Below, in pieces: positions 39,449-52,263 of a stretch of 64,000 nucleotides of DNA (positions within the stretch are counted from its first letter, which is position 1; every line of letters starts with the position of its first letter). Position numbers and translations under genes: made by a program. The notes beneath the pieces were generated by a model. It was not told where the DNA came from. It worked only from the letters and a program-made list of their open reading frames with translations, and searched no databases. This DNA comes from Trematomus loennbergii (lineage: Eukaryota > Chordata > Actinopteri > Perciformes > Nototheniidae), in contig JAAOOA010000028.1 in the NCBI GenBank assembly GCA_012861695.1, positions 15,305,435-15,369,434 on the forward strand. Direction: 5' to 3'.

Positions 39449-39745
39449 TTAGTCTTAATGAAAGTCGGTGCGAATCCTAAGAATAGCTTCAGTAGAGTTT
39501 ATATGAAAGTTGCATTTAGTGTGGCATCTAAAGTGAACTCTAAGGTAGTCTCTCTGTAATTACATTTGCCTGCCTTTGTAGGGATAATGGTAATCTTTGA
39601 GTGAACATACTTGCTTCCATGCCTGATGTGTATACTTAAGATTACCGAATCATACTAAATTGCAGCATCATTTTCTATTCATATATTCAGCAAGCATTGT
39701 GAATGCGTTTGACTTAAAGGTAAAACTTTCTATGAAAACCACATA

Positions 39746-40053
39746 TATAATGCATTATGAGGGGAATTCACAATTTATTAAGGTTAGACTGAAGATTTGT
39801 TTTTGCACCAGTCATGCCTATAATTAAATATGGAGTTAAGTTCAATATAAAGTGTTGGTTCTCATTTCTGGTCAATATGCATTATAAGACCCATCAGTCC
39901 ATCTTTAATTTATAAAAAACAGATCAAGAAGTAACTTGTTGTTATTTCTGAGTCTATGGATTGTTGATATAATGCTTCTTCATGTGTGATTATGAACCAT
40001 TATAAATACATTATCGCATTATTGAACTATCAATCCCCTCAATATGCACTATA
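39746..40053. repeat. possible small inverted-repeat element
   Basis: TATAATGCATTATGAGGGG at the left and, reverse-complemented, TATAGTGCATATTGAGGGG at the right: 19-bp imperfect inverted repeats about 308 bp apart. This may be a MITE or chance in AT-rich DNA. Confidence 0.3.
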
Positions 40054-42989
40054 GGGTTAGACTTCATATAACTTGAACACAATTTTCTTTTGCAGCTTCA
40101 CTTCTGTATCGACATTTCATTTTTTTGCCTTGTATAACCAAATATTCCATCTTAAACATGTACATAAATCAGTTCTAACCCTTGCATACAATGGTTGATA
40201 GCATTCCTGTCACAGCTGAAATTAGAATTGATGGGTTTACAAGTGCCTGTCATACGTAACGATAAGCACTGCTCCCTGCAACACCTCCTTTCTCTTAAGA
40301 GTCCGTTTCCTCTGTGCAGTGCCCCTGTCTGTCAGCTACATCTTAGTGAAGATCATCTCATTAAATCCCACATGAATCCTCGCAACAACAACTTCAATAA
40401 TAATCTTTCTTCCTTTGTGCCTTTAATTCAGCTGCAAACATGACAGACAATAAGGTTGGAGTTGGGATGTCTTCAGGCAAGTACGACGGAGCTATGCCTC
40501 TTTTATTCTGCAGTGGTGCCAGCTGGGAGAGACGGAGCGGAAAACAGAGGTTCAAGAGCTGTCGAGTAAGCTGCTATCTTCATCACTTCAAAGTGTCGGT
40601 AGCACATTAAACGCACCATCCATCATACATCGCTGACACTGCTCACACAATAGTTAGCAGGGAGGATATTATGTTTGGCAATCTCTATGGAGCTGCTGTA
40701 TTAAAAACTAGACTAGAAGTACTTTTTGAAGTCAGTCACTGCTCAGTGGATTGATTGATGTCACAGAACACAGAACAGCCCAATGCTTAAAAAAAAACAC
40801 CTAGAACATAAATTATTTGCGCCAATGTGAGAATTTAGATTCTATATTACAAGATAATAATTTGTTTGCATCAAATCACTCATTGGAGACAGCAGAGGTC
40901 ATCAGTTAAATGTTAAAAACAGAGGACAATTAGTAACAAAAGTACTTGTGAACCCTATAGAGACATAAAGTACATGCTGAAAAGTGTTAATATTATGCTA
41001 AGCACTTAAGGCTCAGTGTGTACATTGTTAAACATTTGCCCCTGTGAATCCTGTCAACAACGAAGTGGTAAAAGAAGAGGGAAAAATAATAATTGTTTTT
41101 CTTTCATTCAGTATAGGCTATTACGATACAGTGTAATTACATTTGCTTCTTGATTAAGTAAGCTTTTTGTTTTCAGATTAGCCCATAATCCGCTATAGAC
41201 TTGCACTTTTTGCAGACACATCTTCTATAATTAGTTGAAAATCCTTCCAGAGGACAACAGCGTTGCTTGTTCTCAACTTAAACTGAACTCATGAATTCAT
41301 AGCAACTAAACAGCGAATGATGTATTATTTGCAGAATAATTAAAGCTGCATTTATATCTGTATACGTGTAGACTTTTGGAGACAGCTGTGTAATATCATG
41401 TGCAATTAACCTCTTAAGCACATGATGAAAAGAACATCACTGAAAGATTAGATACATCTGCCATCATATTTCACAAATACTGTGCAGTGGCTTACATAAT
41501 ACAGGAAATAACTTCTGTGAGAATGGTGAAATTGTGATAATTCCCTCATTTCACTTTTGGCTATACTTGGTTTGGATAGATAACACTTACGTTTAGAATT
41601 AAAAACTTTAGCAGTACAAACTTTGTAGCCTCAGTTTTGCCTCAGAATATGACCTGACTGACTATTCAGTCATAGATCAAGTGCTGACCTCAATTTGAGT
41701 CTCATATTTTTAGAACGCCATGCTCCAAATGCAAAATGTGGTCATTGCATTTACTGGAGAACATTAATAGAGGTTGTTAGAGGAAAGCAGAGGGAGGAAC
41801 AGTTCAGGATTTCCATAGTACACCATGTGCAGTAAAGATAACAAACTAACATTTGTACATAGTTGTATTTATAAATGTATTAGATTAAATATCGCTTTTT
41901 AAGTATTTGGTTTATTTCATTGTGTGCAATAAAAAGAGTATTGTAGGTACTTTTAATAACACTCAAAATGGACAAAAGCATACACATTATTCAATTTTAA
42001 ATATTAAGGGCTTCAAATTACATTGTGCTCCTGACTCTTTTCTGTTTGATGTTAGCTGTTCTGGATCTGCTCCATATTGCTGGAAAATGCATGGAGAATC
42101 CTTTTTTAAATGTATTTCTAGGTAACTTCATAAACCGGAGTACATATAAAACTAAAAGGGTACTTGGGGAGCGACAGATTTGGCAAAGGCCAAGCTCTAT
42201 CTCAAAATGTTAATAAAAGTGAAAAATAATTTGTCGTGATTCAAATCCATTTAAAAATGTAATGGTATTTTTCATGGCCCGTCTTTCACCCTTCCGACAA
42301 GTACAATAATAATTGGGCCATTTGGTTTTCCATGATCCTGCTTATTAACAACCAGATTTGGCTGTTTTCAATTATTTTATATTAGTTAATTAACTTGTTG
42401 TAACATTTGAAGGCTCCATAAAAACAGTTACCTGGATTCTACATTTTCTAGCAACACTACTTCTACCTGAGTAGTATAAGTGGTCTACTTTTGCTGGTGG
42501 CTGTCCTTAAACCCCCTGACGAGCTGACAGGACACCATGTACCAACAGCTCTCATTCAGATTCTCTCCCCGAATCACCAGCTCCAGCTTTCAGTGGAATA
42601 CAAATGGACCAAATGACAGCTCAATTCCCTCCATGTCAGGCATTGCTGCAGGGGAGGTCTCGCTTTCCAAGCTGGGAAATTGTAACTTTGTGCAACTAAA
42701 ACCCACACAAGACAACCTACTTTGCTCTGTCATGGCACCAGCTGAAGCTTGCCTCAGTGAGCCTGACATGTGATCACACGCACAAATCCAAACATATGTG
42801 ACAGAGTTGAGTTCAACAACTCAAACACTTCCCCTGGCATTACTCCTCAAATCCATTGCCTAAGTGAGAAATGGGAATCATTTCTGTCGTGGAAGCCAAA
42901 ATGTGCACCGGCACAAGAAATCGACAAAGTAATACTATCAGGTTGTGCTCTTATTGGACTCTTGTGGGTAATTGCACTGGTACTAGCGT

Positions 42990-43219
42990 ACCATGCTGTG
43001 AATGGATCTGGCCCTTCCTACATCCAGAACACGGTTAAACCATACACCCCAGCACGTGCACTCCGCTCTGCATCAGCCAAACGGCTCGCTGCCCCCGCAC
43101 TGCGAGGGGGACCCAAGTTCCCATCAGCAAAAACACGTCGGTTTGCTATCCTGGCTCCAAAATGGTGGAAGTCGCTTTGGATAAAAGCGTCAGCTAAATG
43201 CAATGTAATGTAATGTAAT
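42990..43219 (+). pseudogene. LINE (L2-like) 3' fragment with reverse-transcriptase C-terminus
   Basis: The translated segment AVNGSGPSYIQNTVKPYTPA, then LRSASAKRL and FAILAPKWW, resembles the end of a non-LTR retrotransposon ORF2 (the usual '..P.Y.Q..V..Y.P.R.LRS' and 'A...WN.LP' blocks). It runs straight into AGTCGCTTTGGATAAAAGCG and (ATGTA)n, the L2-type tail that the SINEs also use. It is a 5'-truncated and internally deleted copy; the usual LP-x-R block after the Trp residues is lost. Confidence 0.65.
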
Positions 43220-43538
43220 TGTAACATAGCAAAAAGGTTCAGTGTTGTGCCTTCAGCCTCCACCAAGTCATAAAGAAGATCAATCTAAACCAGTGGCACC
43301 ATTTGCTTTCTCGTTCAAGGTCGGTGAGAGCAGTGTATTGACGTATAAGGCAGAGAAGCTGATGAATATAAATATAGCTTAGGAGAGGAAGTTTACAAGT
43401 CAAAGAGGGGATAACAACAGCCAGCGTGAAGTCTTTGTGGTTTCAGAATCCCCCAACTGCCTGGTTATACTGTATGTCTTCTTTGTTAAAGGAATTTGCG
43501 AGTTACAAGTTGTCTATTTTCAGTCCAAAAAAAACATT

Positions 43539-43557
43539 CACACACACACACACACAC
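43539..43557. repeat. short (CA)n run
   Basis: About nine CA units. Confidence 0.9.
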
Positions 43558-43689
43558 CTACTGTAAGGTAACAACAGAACGAAGAGGTGTTGTTATTCTT
43601 GTCCCTGTGAAATGTGACTAGGTGCTGCTAACACTGAACATGCAGCTCAATAGGAACATCGATATAAAGACAGCGTGTATATACAGGAC

Positions 43690-44061
43690 TAGGGCTGTGC
43701 AATTAATCGTATTTTAATCGCAATTACGATTTTGGCCTGCCACAATTACGAAATTTATTTGTATTTATCATATTTACATATGTTTAGTAGCTTGTGGAAG
43801 TGCGCTCCAAAATATTTGTTGATCTTGTTTATTGGTATTTATTATTTTGATATTATTTATTTAAATGTAAATATAAATGTATCATTTATTTTATTTATTT
43901 GTATTGGTTTTTCAGTTGAATTATACATTCAGGGTAATCAACAGTTAAAAAGATACTGTTCAAATTATTATTTGTATTTGTTTTAAAGTTCAATAAATGG
44001 ATTATTTCAAAGTCAATGAATAATCATATTTAATAATCGTGATATCAATTATAGCACTGTG
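43690..44061. mobile_element. hAT-like element fragment
   Basis: It starts TAGGGCTGTGCAATTAATCG, a familiar hAT-type MITE end in vertebrates. AATCG/CGATT motifs recur inside and near 44033. The opposite terminal repeat is not recognisable, so the right limit is approximate. Confidence 0.5.
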
Positions 44062-44894
44062 CTAGAAGTTAAAGTTGTTTAGAGTAACATTTGTGTTTGT
44101 TTGTGAGTTCAAAAAGACCTTGGTAGCCACCCAGAGTTCTACTAAAAGTTAATACTCCCTTTGTTCAGCAGGGCTGAATACATTATTCTGTCAATAGAAA
44201 TACAGAAAAAATATACAGAGTAAATATTATTCTATTAGTAATGCCAGCCCACTCCTTTAACCAATCTCCCTTCCAATGGAACCCAACACAGTAAGCCTCA
44301 GGACCTCCATGGCCTTCTTCTTCTCTGCATGAATGAAATCACTACTCTTCCTCCTCACAGTCGTACTGTATTATCCTTTAGGTCAAATTCAACTGACCCT
44401 ATCTGAAACCAGCACCTTAGGAGGCCGCTGTGCCTTAAGCATAGCTGTTTGAAGATGAGCTATCTCCCTGACTCCTGCCGAGAGATCAGAAAGGGATAAT
44501 GGATTTAGGCTAACACCGAGGGGTGCTTTCACCTGAGGGAAACACTTCTTGCTCATTCTTTTCTATTTTATTTATCTGTGGAGGGCTGACAGAACACATA
44601 TGCTTTTTTCAGCAATGTTCTGCTTCACACTTGCATGGTTACACACATTTGGGAGCTGTCGGGTTGTGGAGCTGCTTCAGTGGAGCAGCTGGAGGTTGCT
44701 CAAGGACATTTTAACAGCAGCTGCTAAAAGAACGGAAATACATCATTGGTTCACTTCAGTTTTACATCAACCTTGATTGAGGTATTGTCTGAAGATGTGA
44801 AATTGCTGTGTATTATTGCCTGCAAACTATAGGGTGTCGCTGCGGTGAATACGTTTGAAGGTACTTGGGAGAATGATATGGGGAATGATTGTTA

Positions 44895-45564
44895 AGGTCC
44901 TTACACACCAAGACGATTTTCGGCGTCGATAGATGTCGGGCCGTCGCCCTACTCAGATTGGTGTGTACTGCATCGTCGTGTCTTTTCGGACGCGCCGATT
45001 CAACATGTTGAATCAGGAGGCTGTCGGCCATAGGAAGTCGGCCAAAGAAATCGCTCTGATTGGCTGTTCAGCTTAGCGAATCAGTGCATGAGAAGCGAAA
45101 CGGAAGTGAGGGACCCAAACAAACTATTAAAAAGGCAAATCTGAGATTTCATTTAACTCCAGCTCTCGACACAGGTTCGGGAAAGCCCCATGAGCTTCTC
45201 GCTGTAGAGTGAAAATGGAACGCACACGCTATTTGTTGTTTGTTTATATCACGCAGTCTGTTCTTCTTCTCTCGGTTATCACGCAGTCTGTCTTCCGGTT
45301 GTTGCCTCTTTTGAATGACGAATACACACTACCGACGCCTGCTGGTAAGGAGAGTTATTGCCACTCACGCATGCGCAGTTCGTACGTGCAACTTGGCCGT
45401 CGGCTGAAGTCTTTGCGGTGTGTTCCAGTGCGAAACATGGCCAAGACGCAGGAGACGTGAGGCGACGTGAGGCGACGTGAGGCGACGTGAGGCGACGTGA
45501 GGCGACGTTCCGTCCGGACGTGTTCTTTGGTGTTCTTTGGTGTCAGTTTGGTGTGTAAGGACCT
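44895..45564. mobile_element. PIF/Harbinger-like MITE
   Basis: AGGTCCTTACACACCAA at the left faces TTGGTGTGTAAGGACCT at the right (17-bp perfect inverted repeats). A 3-bp TTA duplication lies outside (44892-44894 and 45565-45567), the Harbinger signature. The interior is GC-rich with no transposase and contains a 10-bp tandem repeat. Confidence 0.88.
45457..45507 (+). repeat. tandem repeat, 10-bp unit
   Basis: About five perfect copies of GAGGCGACGT inside the Harbinger-like MITE. Confidence 0.95.
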
Positions 45565-45578
45565 TTAGGCAGCTCTGA

Positions 45579-45718
<140 letters not shown>

Positions 45719-47518
45719 ACAGTAAGAAGGGATCTGAAATGTTCCATATGTGTTTTCATTCATTGTTGAAGCTACCTAAATGCCACAGCTTTATTGCAGA
45801 CAGCACTGGCATTTATAAAAGAGATGTCTTCTAGATTGACATCTTTGAAGCAAACAGTAAAGCTACATAACGCGATCTGTTTCCCTGGTAAAAACAAAAG
45901 ATCAATTTGTATGTTATTGGTTTAGTTGGACACAAAGCACTTTTTCCTATTATAATGCCTGTCTTACACTACCTGTTACCAAAAGAAGTGATCAACTGAC
46001 TGCCTGACCAACACTTGCTAAACTATAAATCACAGCCCTGGTATGCTTTAAACAGAGGCTGAGTTTCTTTAATCAGGTCTTTTACTCTCTTTACCTGTAT
46101 GAGATGTGTACCTAATATTTTATGACTACACAGAGAGAATATGAGAGATCTTTTGGCAGTTTATTAATTAATTTTCTATTTACTTGGCTGTCGTATTTTG
46201 CTATTTAATGGGTTTTACAGTTAACTTCTGTTTTCAATATGCCCACCTTAGCAAACAATGAACCGTATTCAATCAGGCATACAACTGTTGTCATCAATTT
46301 CCATGTTTTACAGCATGCATTGTGCATCAGTGAATTGCAATTATGTTTTGCACTGTTCACCCTAAGGAATTCAGTCCAAACGTACTTTTCAGCTGTAAGC
46401 AGGATTTTTCCTTGGTTCATGTCGTCAGCCTGTGAGAAAGCACGCAGCCGCCTCCCCATTATTATTATTATTAAAAGATAAATGGAGGACAGAAACATGG
46501 GGGCTAACTCCTACTTAACCAATGTAAGGCATTCCTTAACATGCCAACCTCACACATTAAGGAGAAGCCATTCCGGGGTCTGACGGCTGTGGCTAATAAG
46601 GGGGTATTAACCTTGAATACTCCCAAGGTCTCAGATAGCAAAGGGAACCCAGATGGGCCAGAGCTGCGTTTGCCTGCAGACAGATGGGTTTTAACGGTGC
46701 AACCGCTCAAGCTGCAAACGAGTCCAAGTTATAGCAGCGAGCACTCTGTTTATTTTTTTACACCTTCTACATTACCGCTGATTTCATTTACGTGTGAAGG
46801 TTATGACGTCAAATGGACAAGTAAGCTATTTGTAAAGCAGAATGACCAGCAATTATGGAGATTATTCACATTGGAATCACTTCACATGTTAAATATTTAG
46901 ATTTAAACAGCACTTTAACACATGAAAAATCATTGGAGCAGTGTCCAAAATGTCACAGGGATGCAGCTTGTATGGGTACACAAACATTTTTGAACGTATG
47001 GTGCTGGTCAAATGTTTTTCCAACAACAAACAAGACCACTTTGTCTAGCTTTTCTGCTTTGTAAATAATATTTAAATCAACAAGGGGATAGGATTCTAGG
47101 AACTGCAGTGTCAATTTGCCAGTCCCATTATACCTCTACCATGTTGAATGGCACCCAGATGAATCCCCTGATTAATCATCTAGCAACATGAGGTTCATGT
47201 TTTGGGTGAAACATATCTACAATTGGATTGCCATACAATTTGATACTGATATTCCCCAATGGTGAACCCACAACTTTGGTTATCACCTGGCTTTAATTTA
47301 GTGCCATCATCAGGTTAAAACAATACTTTGGTTTATGACCAAACACATGCAAAATGTAAAACATCACCATTAGTATTTTCTACTAAGGTAATTTCCTAAT
47401 GGACTTGGATGAACTTGCTTTTATATAGTGTGTGTCATGCAGTTTAATTTTTACTTTGTACTGTGCAACTTCTGGACCAAAATGACTAAAATCAACTCAA
47501 AATTGTATATTGTGTTCG

Positions 47519-47709
47519 GGCGGCTGTGGCTCAGTGGGTAGTGTGCTGGACTTCGAATCAGGGGGTAGCAAGTTCGAGTCCCACTGCAGTCAGCATGTCG
47601 TCAGCAAGACACTTCACCCAAATTGCTCCTGTGGGGATTGTCCACAGTACTGAGTGTATGTAAGTCGCTTTGGATAAAAGCGTCTAACAAAAGACATATA
47701 ATAATAATA
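47519..47709 (+). mobile_element. tRNA-derived SINE, copy 2
   Basis: The same family and orientation as 38625-38823, with only a few differences and a short deletion in the body (about 47600). A box TGGCTCAGTGG, B box GTTCGAGTC, tail CGCTTTGGATAAAAGCGTCT, then an ATA-rich end. Confidence 0.9.
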
Positions 47710-49210
47710 AGTGTTGCTGTTTTGTTGTTCGTCAAGGTCCTTGTAGTTAGTCATATGTTTCCTTTTCTCACATTGTGTTTGAAGGGTCTCTGAAGTACCG
47801 TCTTTCTGAACTGACTCAACAAGCTGCATAATATGGATTCTTTCCTCTTACAGCCTAAGGAGAGCCATTTTGTCTTACATTCCTTGGGAACCTTGTGATT
47901 CTTACAAGCTGTGCTTTTAAACGACTACACTTTTTTGAAGGAACAAGGTAACATTTCTCTCGTTTTAACTTTGTAGTTTATATTTGTTCTTTTTTATTAA
48001 CCTTTCTCTCTCTAAAACCCAGCAAGCATTCCACATTCAAAGACATCGAAGTAATAAAAGACACCATTGCAGACTCACATTTTGCCTCTGTAAAATACTT
48101 TTATGAGTAGTTACACAGCATGCAAGAACACCCAAATATCATCCTCCTGGTGACATAAATCATCCTCTTTATCCTTGATGGTCATTTATACAGCATTGGA
48201 AGTTTTGATAGCCTGGATTTGCACATACAATCCAGATGCTACATTTAGCCTGTATGTATTGATCAAATTACGAAGGCTGAGGGTGTCTATGGCTATTGTG
48301 TCAGCAATTACAGGTGAGATCGTTTCTCCTCAATGAAGAGTATGTAGTGTGCTATTAATCTTTGTTCTCTCGGAGGAGTAAGTAGTGTTATAGCTCTTTA
48401 TGCAAGACTTCTGAGATGTTTAGGGCCCAGGGCAAAGTAAAGGTAGGAGATGTTTGCTAGAAGCTTAGACTGCACGGAGCAATCTGTACCGAAGCAAAGG
48501 GAATTACTTTGTTCACTGAGGGGACTGGAGGGTTGGGAGTTGGAGAGACTGATTTGAGAGAATGGCTGATTAATAGATCCCTGTAAGGGATTTGGCAAGG
48601 GTTGGCAAACTTGTGCTGAAGAATTAAAATAGACTTTCCTCCCTCTGTCTACACTAAACTTTTAACAGAGAGGGAAATAATTAAAAAGCCAAATGAAGAG
48701 CCCATTGTGAATTTATGAATAGCAAATTTGGTCTCAATTATCTCCCACCAATAAGCTGTCACTACTGAGGTAAGTCATGTGGGGTTATAAATACCTGATG
48801 TTATCTAGTCAGAGAATGAATGGTGATCATCCCATCATAATGACTCGTGTCTACTGACAGTTACTGCCTGATGTAAACAGATACATTAATCGGCTGCTTC
48901 GTTAATGAAATCAAAGCTCACAGAGTGACTGAGACACTAATTGTTAAAACTGTCTTAATAATAGGTCGGGCTCATTACGGAACAAACAATGAATGTAGAT
49001 TTCTTAAGTCTGCTCCTCATGTCTAAAATCTCGATCATTCAATATTCCAACTACAAACGGCAAGATTGCCAATATATTCTACTTTAATATCTATATATCT
49101 AATCTTTTTATAATGATAAACAAAAGCTGTAGAATAGAAAAGGATCCTTGCAACTGGGGTTTTTGCCAGTATCTGTATCGACACAGTGCTCTTCTGAGGT
49201 GACATTTTTA

Positions 49211-50248
49211 AGTCCGCGTCACACTGTCCAAAATTGACACCAGATGGACACACAAATATGGAATTGTGAATTTCGCACGAAGATGGCCCCGAACTTGGTC
49301 AACGGCCAAGCAACAGCCGAAGCAACAGCCGAAGCAAGTACGATGCCTACAGAAGGCCACACGATGGCACCCGAACCACACACGAAGGCAACATTTACAT
49401 TACATTTAAGACATACAACTGCAACGAAAGTAACAAAAACAATTATGTTAAAGTACTATGGGACTTTACATTTTGGAAACTTGAGATTGTAATTGTCACT
49501 GATATTTTCAGACTTTGTTCTTTACTTTCTCCGTTTTTATATATGTAGACGATATTAAGTTTTCTCCGTCATGTTGTTTCCATAGCAACAACAACTTCCT
49601 GTCAAAAGCGTAAACTCGCCTTCAAAATAAAAGCATCTAAATAAAACAGGAAGTTAACCTAAATTACATTTAAGACATACAACTGAAACGAAAGTAACAA
49701 AAACAATGTAATATCCTTTTCAGTTTCACAGAACACAAATTGGGTTATTCACATAATATGTTTACATGATTGAAAGGAAACATTGCACACCGTGGTCCCA
49801 TCTCGATGTCATCGTACTATAATACGATGGCTACACGACGGCATTGCAAGGGCTTCACGTAGTCGTGTTGCCTTCCTAAGACAATCGGGCAGCTTCTTGT
49901 TTCCTTTGTATTGTCTTCGTGAGGCGAAAAATGCCCGATGGCACCGATGATCACACAAAGTAAAGACGAAGATGACACGATTTGACAAGATGCCCTCACG
50001 CTGGCCTTACGAAGGGCAAAATGGACACGAAAATGAACCTTCACAAGGTCTTTCGTAAATTTTTTGGCATGCCAAAGATTTTGCCACCGCTCTCGAAGTT
50101 GCTGCCGGAGCCTGAGAAACTCCACCGGCGGTCATACGATGGCTTAAGATGCCCTCACGAATGGCCCGATGTTGTTACGATCAGAGCCAAATTTGAACAT
50201 TTCCTTTATCGTGTGTACATCTGCTGTCAATTTCGGGACAGTGTGACT
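49211..50248. mobile_element. TA-flanked 1-kb non-autonomous DNA element
   Basis: The left end AGTCCGCGTCACACTGTCC and the right end (reverse complement) AGTCACACTGTCCCGAAATT are inverted repeats apart from a 4-base insertion at the left. TA flanks both sides (49209-49210, 50249-50250). The interior repeats ACGATGGC-like phrases, CAACAGCCGAAG units (about 49310-49337) and a direct repeat of about 50 bp (about 49392-49441 and 49662-49711). No transposase. Confidence 0.75.
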
Positions 50249-50433
50249 TAGCTCATGCAACCGAGGAGCAAAATATTGCATTATCATGTAGATGACAATT
50301 ATTTAGCTTTATCCTTTGAAGCCAGTGTCTACACATGAGAGTGCAACCGACTTCCATGCATGGAATGCCACCATTATTTTGTGACAAAAAGCTATAAATA
50401 GATCTGAGCCTTTCTGTAAAATATGACTATAGG

Positions 50434-51230
50434 TAGAGATGTCCCGATCCGATCACGTGATCGGGGATCGGAGCCGATCACGTGGTTTTCAAAAGATCGG
50501 AATCGGGAGAAAAAAATTGGGAATCGGGAATTTTTTTTTTTTTTATTTAATGTTACAAAACGAAAATGACCATGTTCACGTCTTAAAGTCATCCTGAGGC
50601 CTTAGTTTTGGTTTAAAATTACACAACATCATGTATGTGTTTCTTCTTTTGGGCTTGTTTTCATAGACCTGGTTGCTTATTTCTCTCAAATCTGGCAACA
50701 GAGTGGGCGCAGTGTCTAATAGTTGCAGTAAGCTAACAAGAGGCTACGTTCAGCTGGTGCCTCGGGAGTCGGGACAGAGAAAATGTCAGGAGTTTGGAAG
50801 TATTATAAAATTGAAACCGAAGGCAGTGTAACAGCCAGATGCAATGTTTGCAAGGCAGAGGTTCCCGCGTGGTGGAAAGAACAGAGCTACGTTCAACATG
50901 ACCAATCTAATATGCCACCTGAGAAACAAACACCAACAACAACACGACGAGTACACAGCGGCCACTCAGCTAACGGCACTGAAACAACTGACACTTTCAG
51001 AGACTTTTAAAAGGAAAGAGAAACTGCCCCAGAACAGTGAAAAGGCCAAAAGAATAACAGCCAAGATAGCTGAATTCATCGCGTTGGATGACCAGCCGTT
51101 ATCTGTTACCTTTTTTTTCTCTTAATGCATTGCATAAAGATCGGATCGGGAAAAATCGGTATCGGCAGATTGTCAAAATCAAATAATCGGAATCGGATCG
51201 GGAGCAAAAAAGGTGATCGGGACATCCCTA
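50434..51230 (+). mobile_element. hAT element with BED-finger remnant
   Basis: The ends are TAGAGATGTCCCGATCCGAT and, from the right, TAGGGATGTCCCGATCACCT. The perfect 8-bp duplication ACTATAGG is at 50426-50433 and 51231-51238. Internal GATCGG repeats lie at both ends. It is an internally deleted derivative: the transposase frame stops after the BED region. Confidence 0.93.
50783..51123 (+). pseudogene. hAT transposase N-terminus, frameshifted (BED zinc finger)
   Basis: The first frame (from ATG at 50783) gives MSGVWKYYKIETEGSVTARC and CNVC. After about 50868 the homology continues in the next frame with FNMTNLICHLRNKH, giving the C-x2-C ... H-x4-H BED finger of ZBED-like hAT transposases. 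The second frame then has FKRKEKLPQNSEKAKRITAK and EFIALDDQPLSV, the usual region ahead of the catalytic domain, and ends at 51123. The frameshift and loss of the catalytic and dimerisation domains make it inactive. Confidence 0.88.
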
Positions 51231-51422
51231 ACTATAGGTGTAAGTGCTCCTGTTGGAATCTCTACTCCTCAGATCATAAAGTTCATTCCAGAGAGGATGA
51301 ACTTTACCAGGCCCTATCTTTGGTCGTAGAGGCTCTTTAATGAGCTAATCATTAACTGTGAGGCCCGTCTGCATGGTCCTTTGCAGCTTCGACCCACACT
51401 AACACACAGGCAGACACAAACA

Positions 51423-51543
<121 letters not shown>

Positions 51544-52263
51544 CTACACTAAGTTAGACACACATGCACACAAGCTGGAATGACATTTGATTGGCTGTGT
51601 TTCTGTGGTCTAATTGAGTCTCCGGAGATTTGGGTTGGCACCCAGAAAAGCCTCGGTCCAGCCAGTCAAGCTAGAAACAGATGACAGCAACAAGGAGAGG
51701 TTCAACACACACAATGTTTGCTTTTCAAACGAATTCAACAACTCAGCCAGCCAGAGTTTCATCTTAGTAAATTGACCTGTCTATGTTGATTATTCAAAAC
51801 AAATCTTTTAAAGTTGAGCTATTTCGACTGCAAGGTCTATCCACTTTAAGTCAAAAGTCAGTCTTGAAAAGTTTATCCCAAACGGTGTCTGACCTGGACA
51901 ATTTACACAGCCCCAGCTCTACGTTTTTCTAGGATATCACGTCATATGCCTAGTTGTGGTTTGTATGATTGATCCTGTTCCAATACACAGTTTTATTGCA
52001 ACATATAATATAGTTAAAATATATCCATTGATTTCAGTTATTCCATTCATTAATATTCTTGTACTTGTTCAATTGTCAGAAAAAAGCTTAACAGGTTATT
52101 GGATTATGGATTATGGCTAATAATAGTGAATTGCGCATCATTTGCAACCGCTACCTGCACCGCGTTAAGCTCCGAATCAAAAAAGATATTGCCCAATACA
52201 TTACATTTCTTGTCCACTTGGTGGGGAAACAGAAAATCACCATATCCATCACTCACAGATCAA

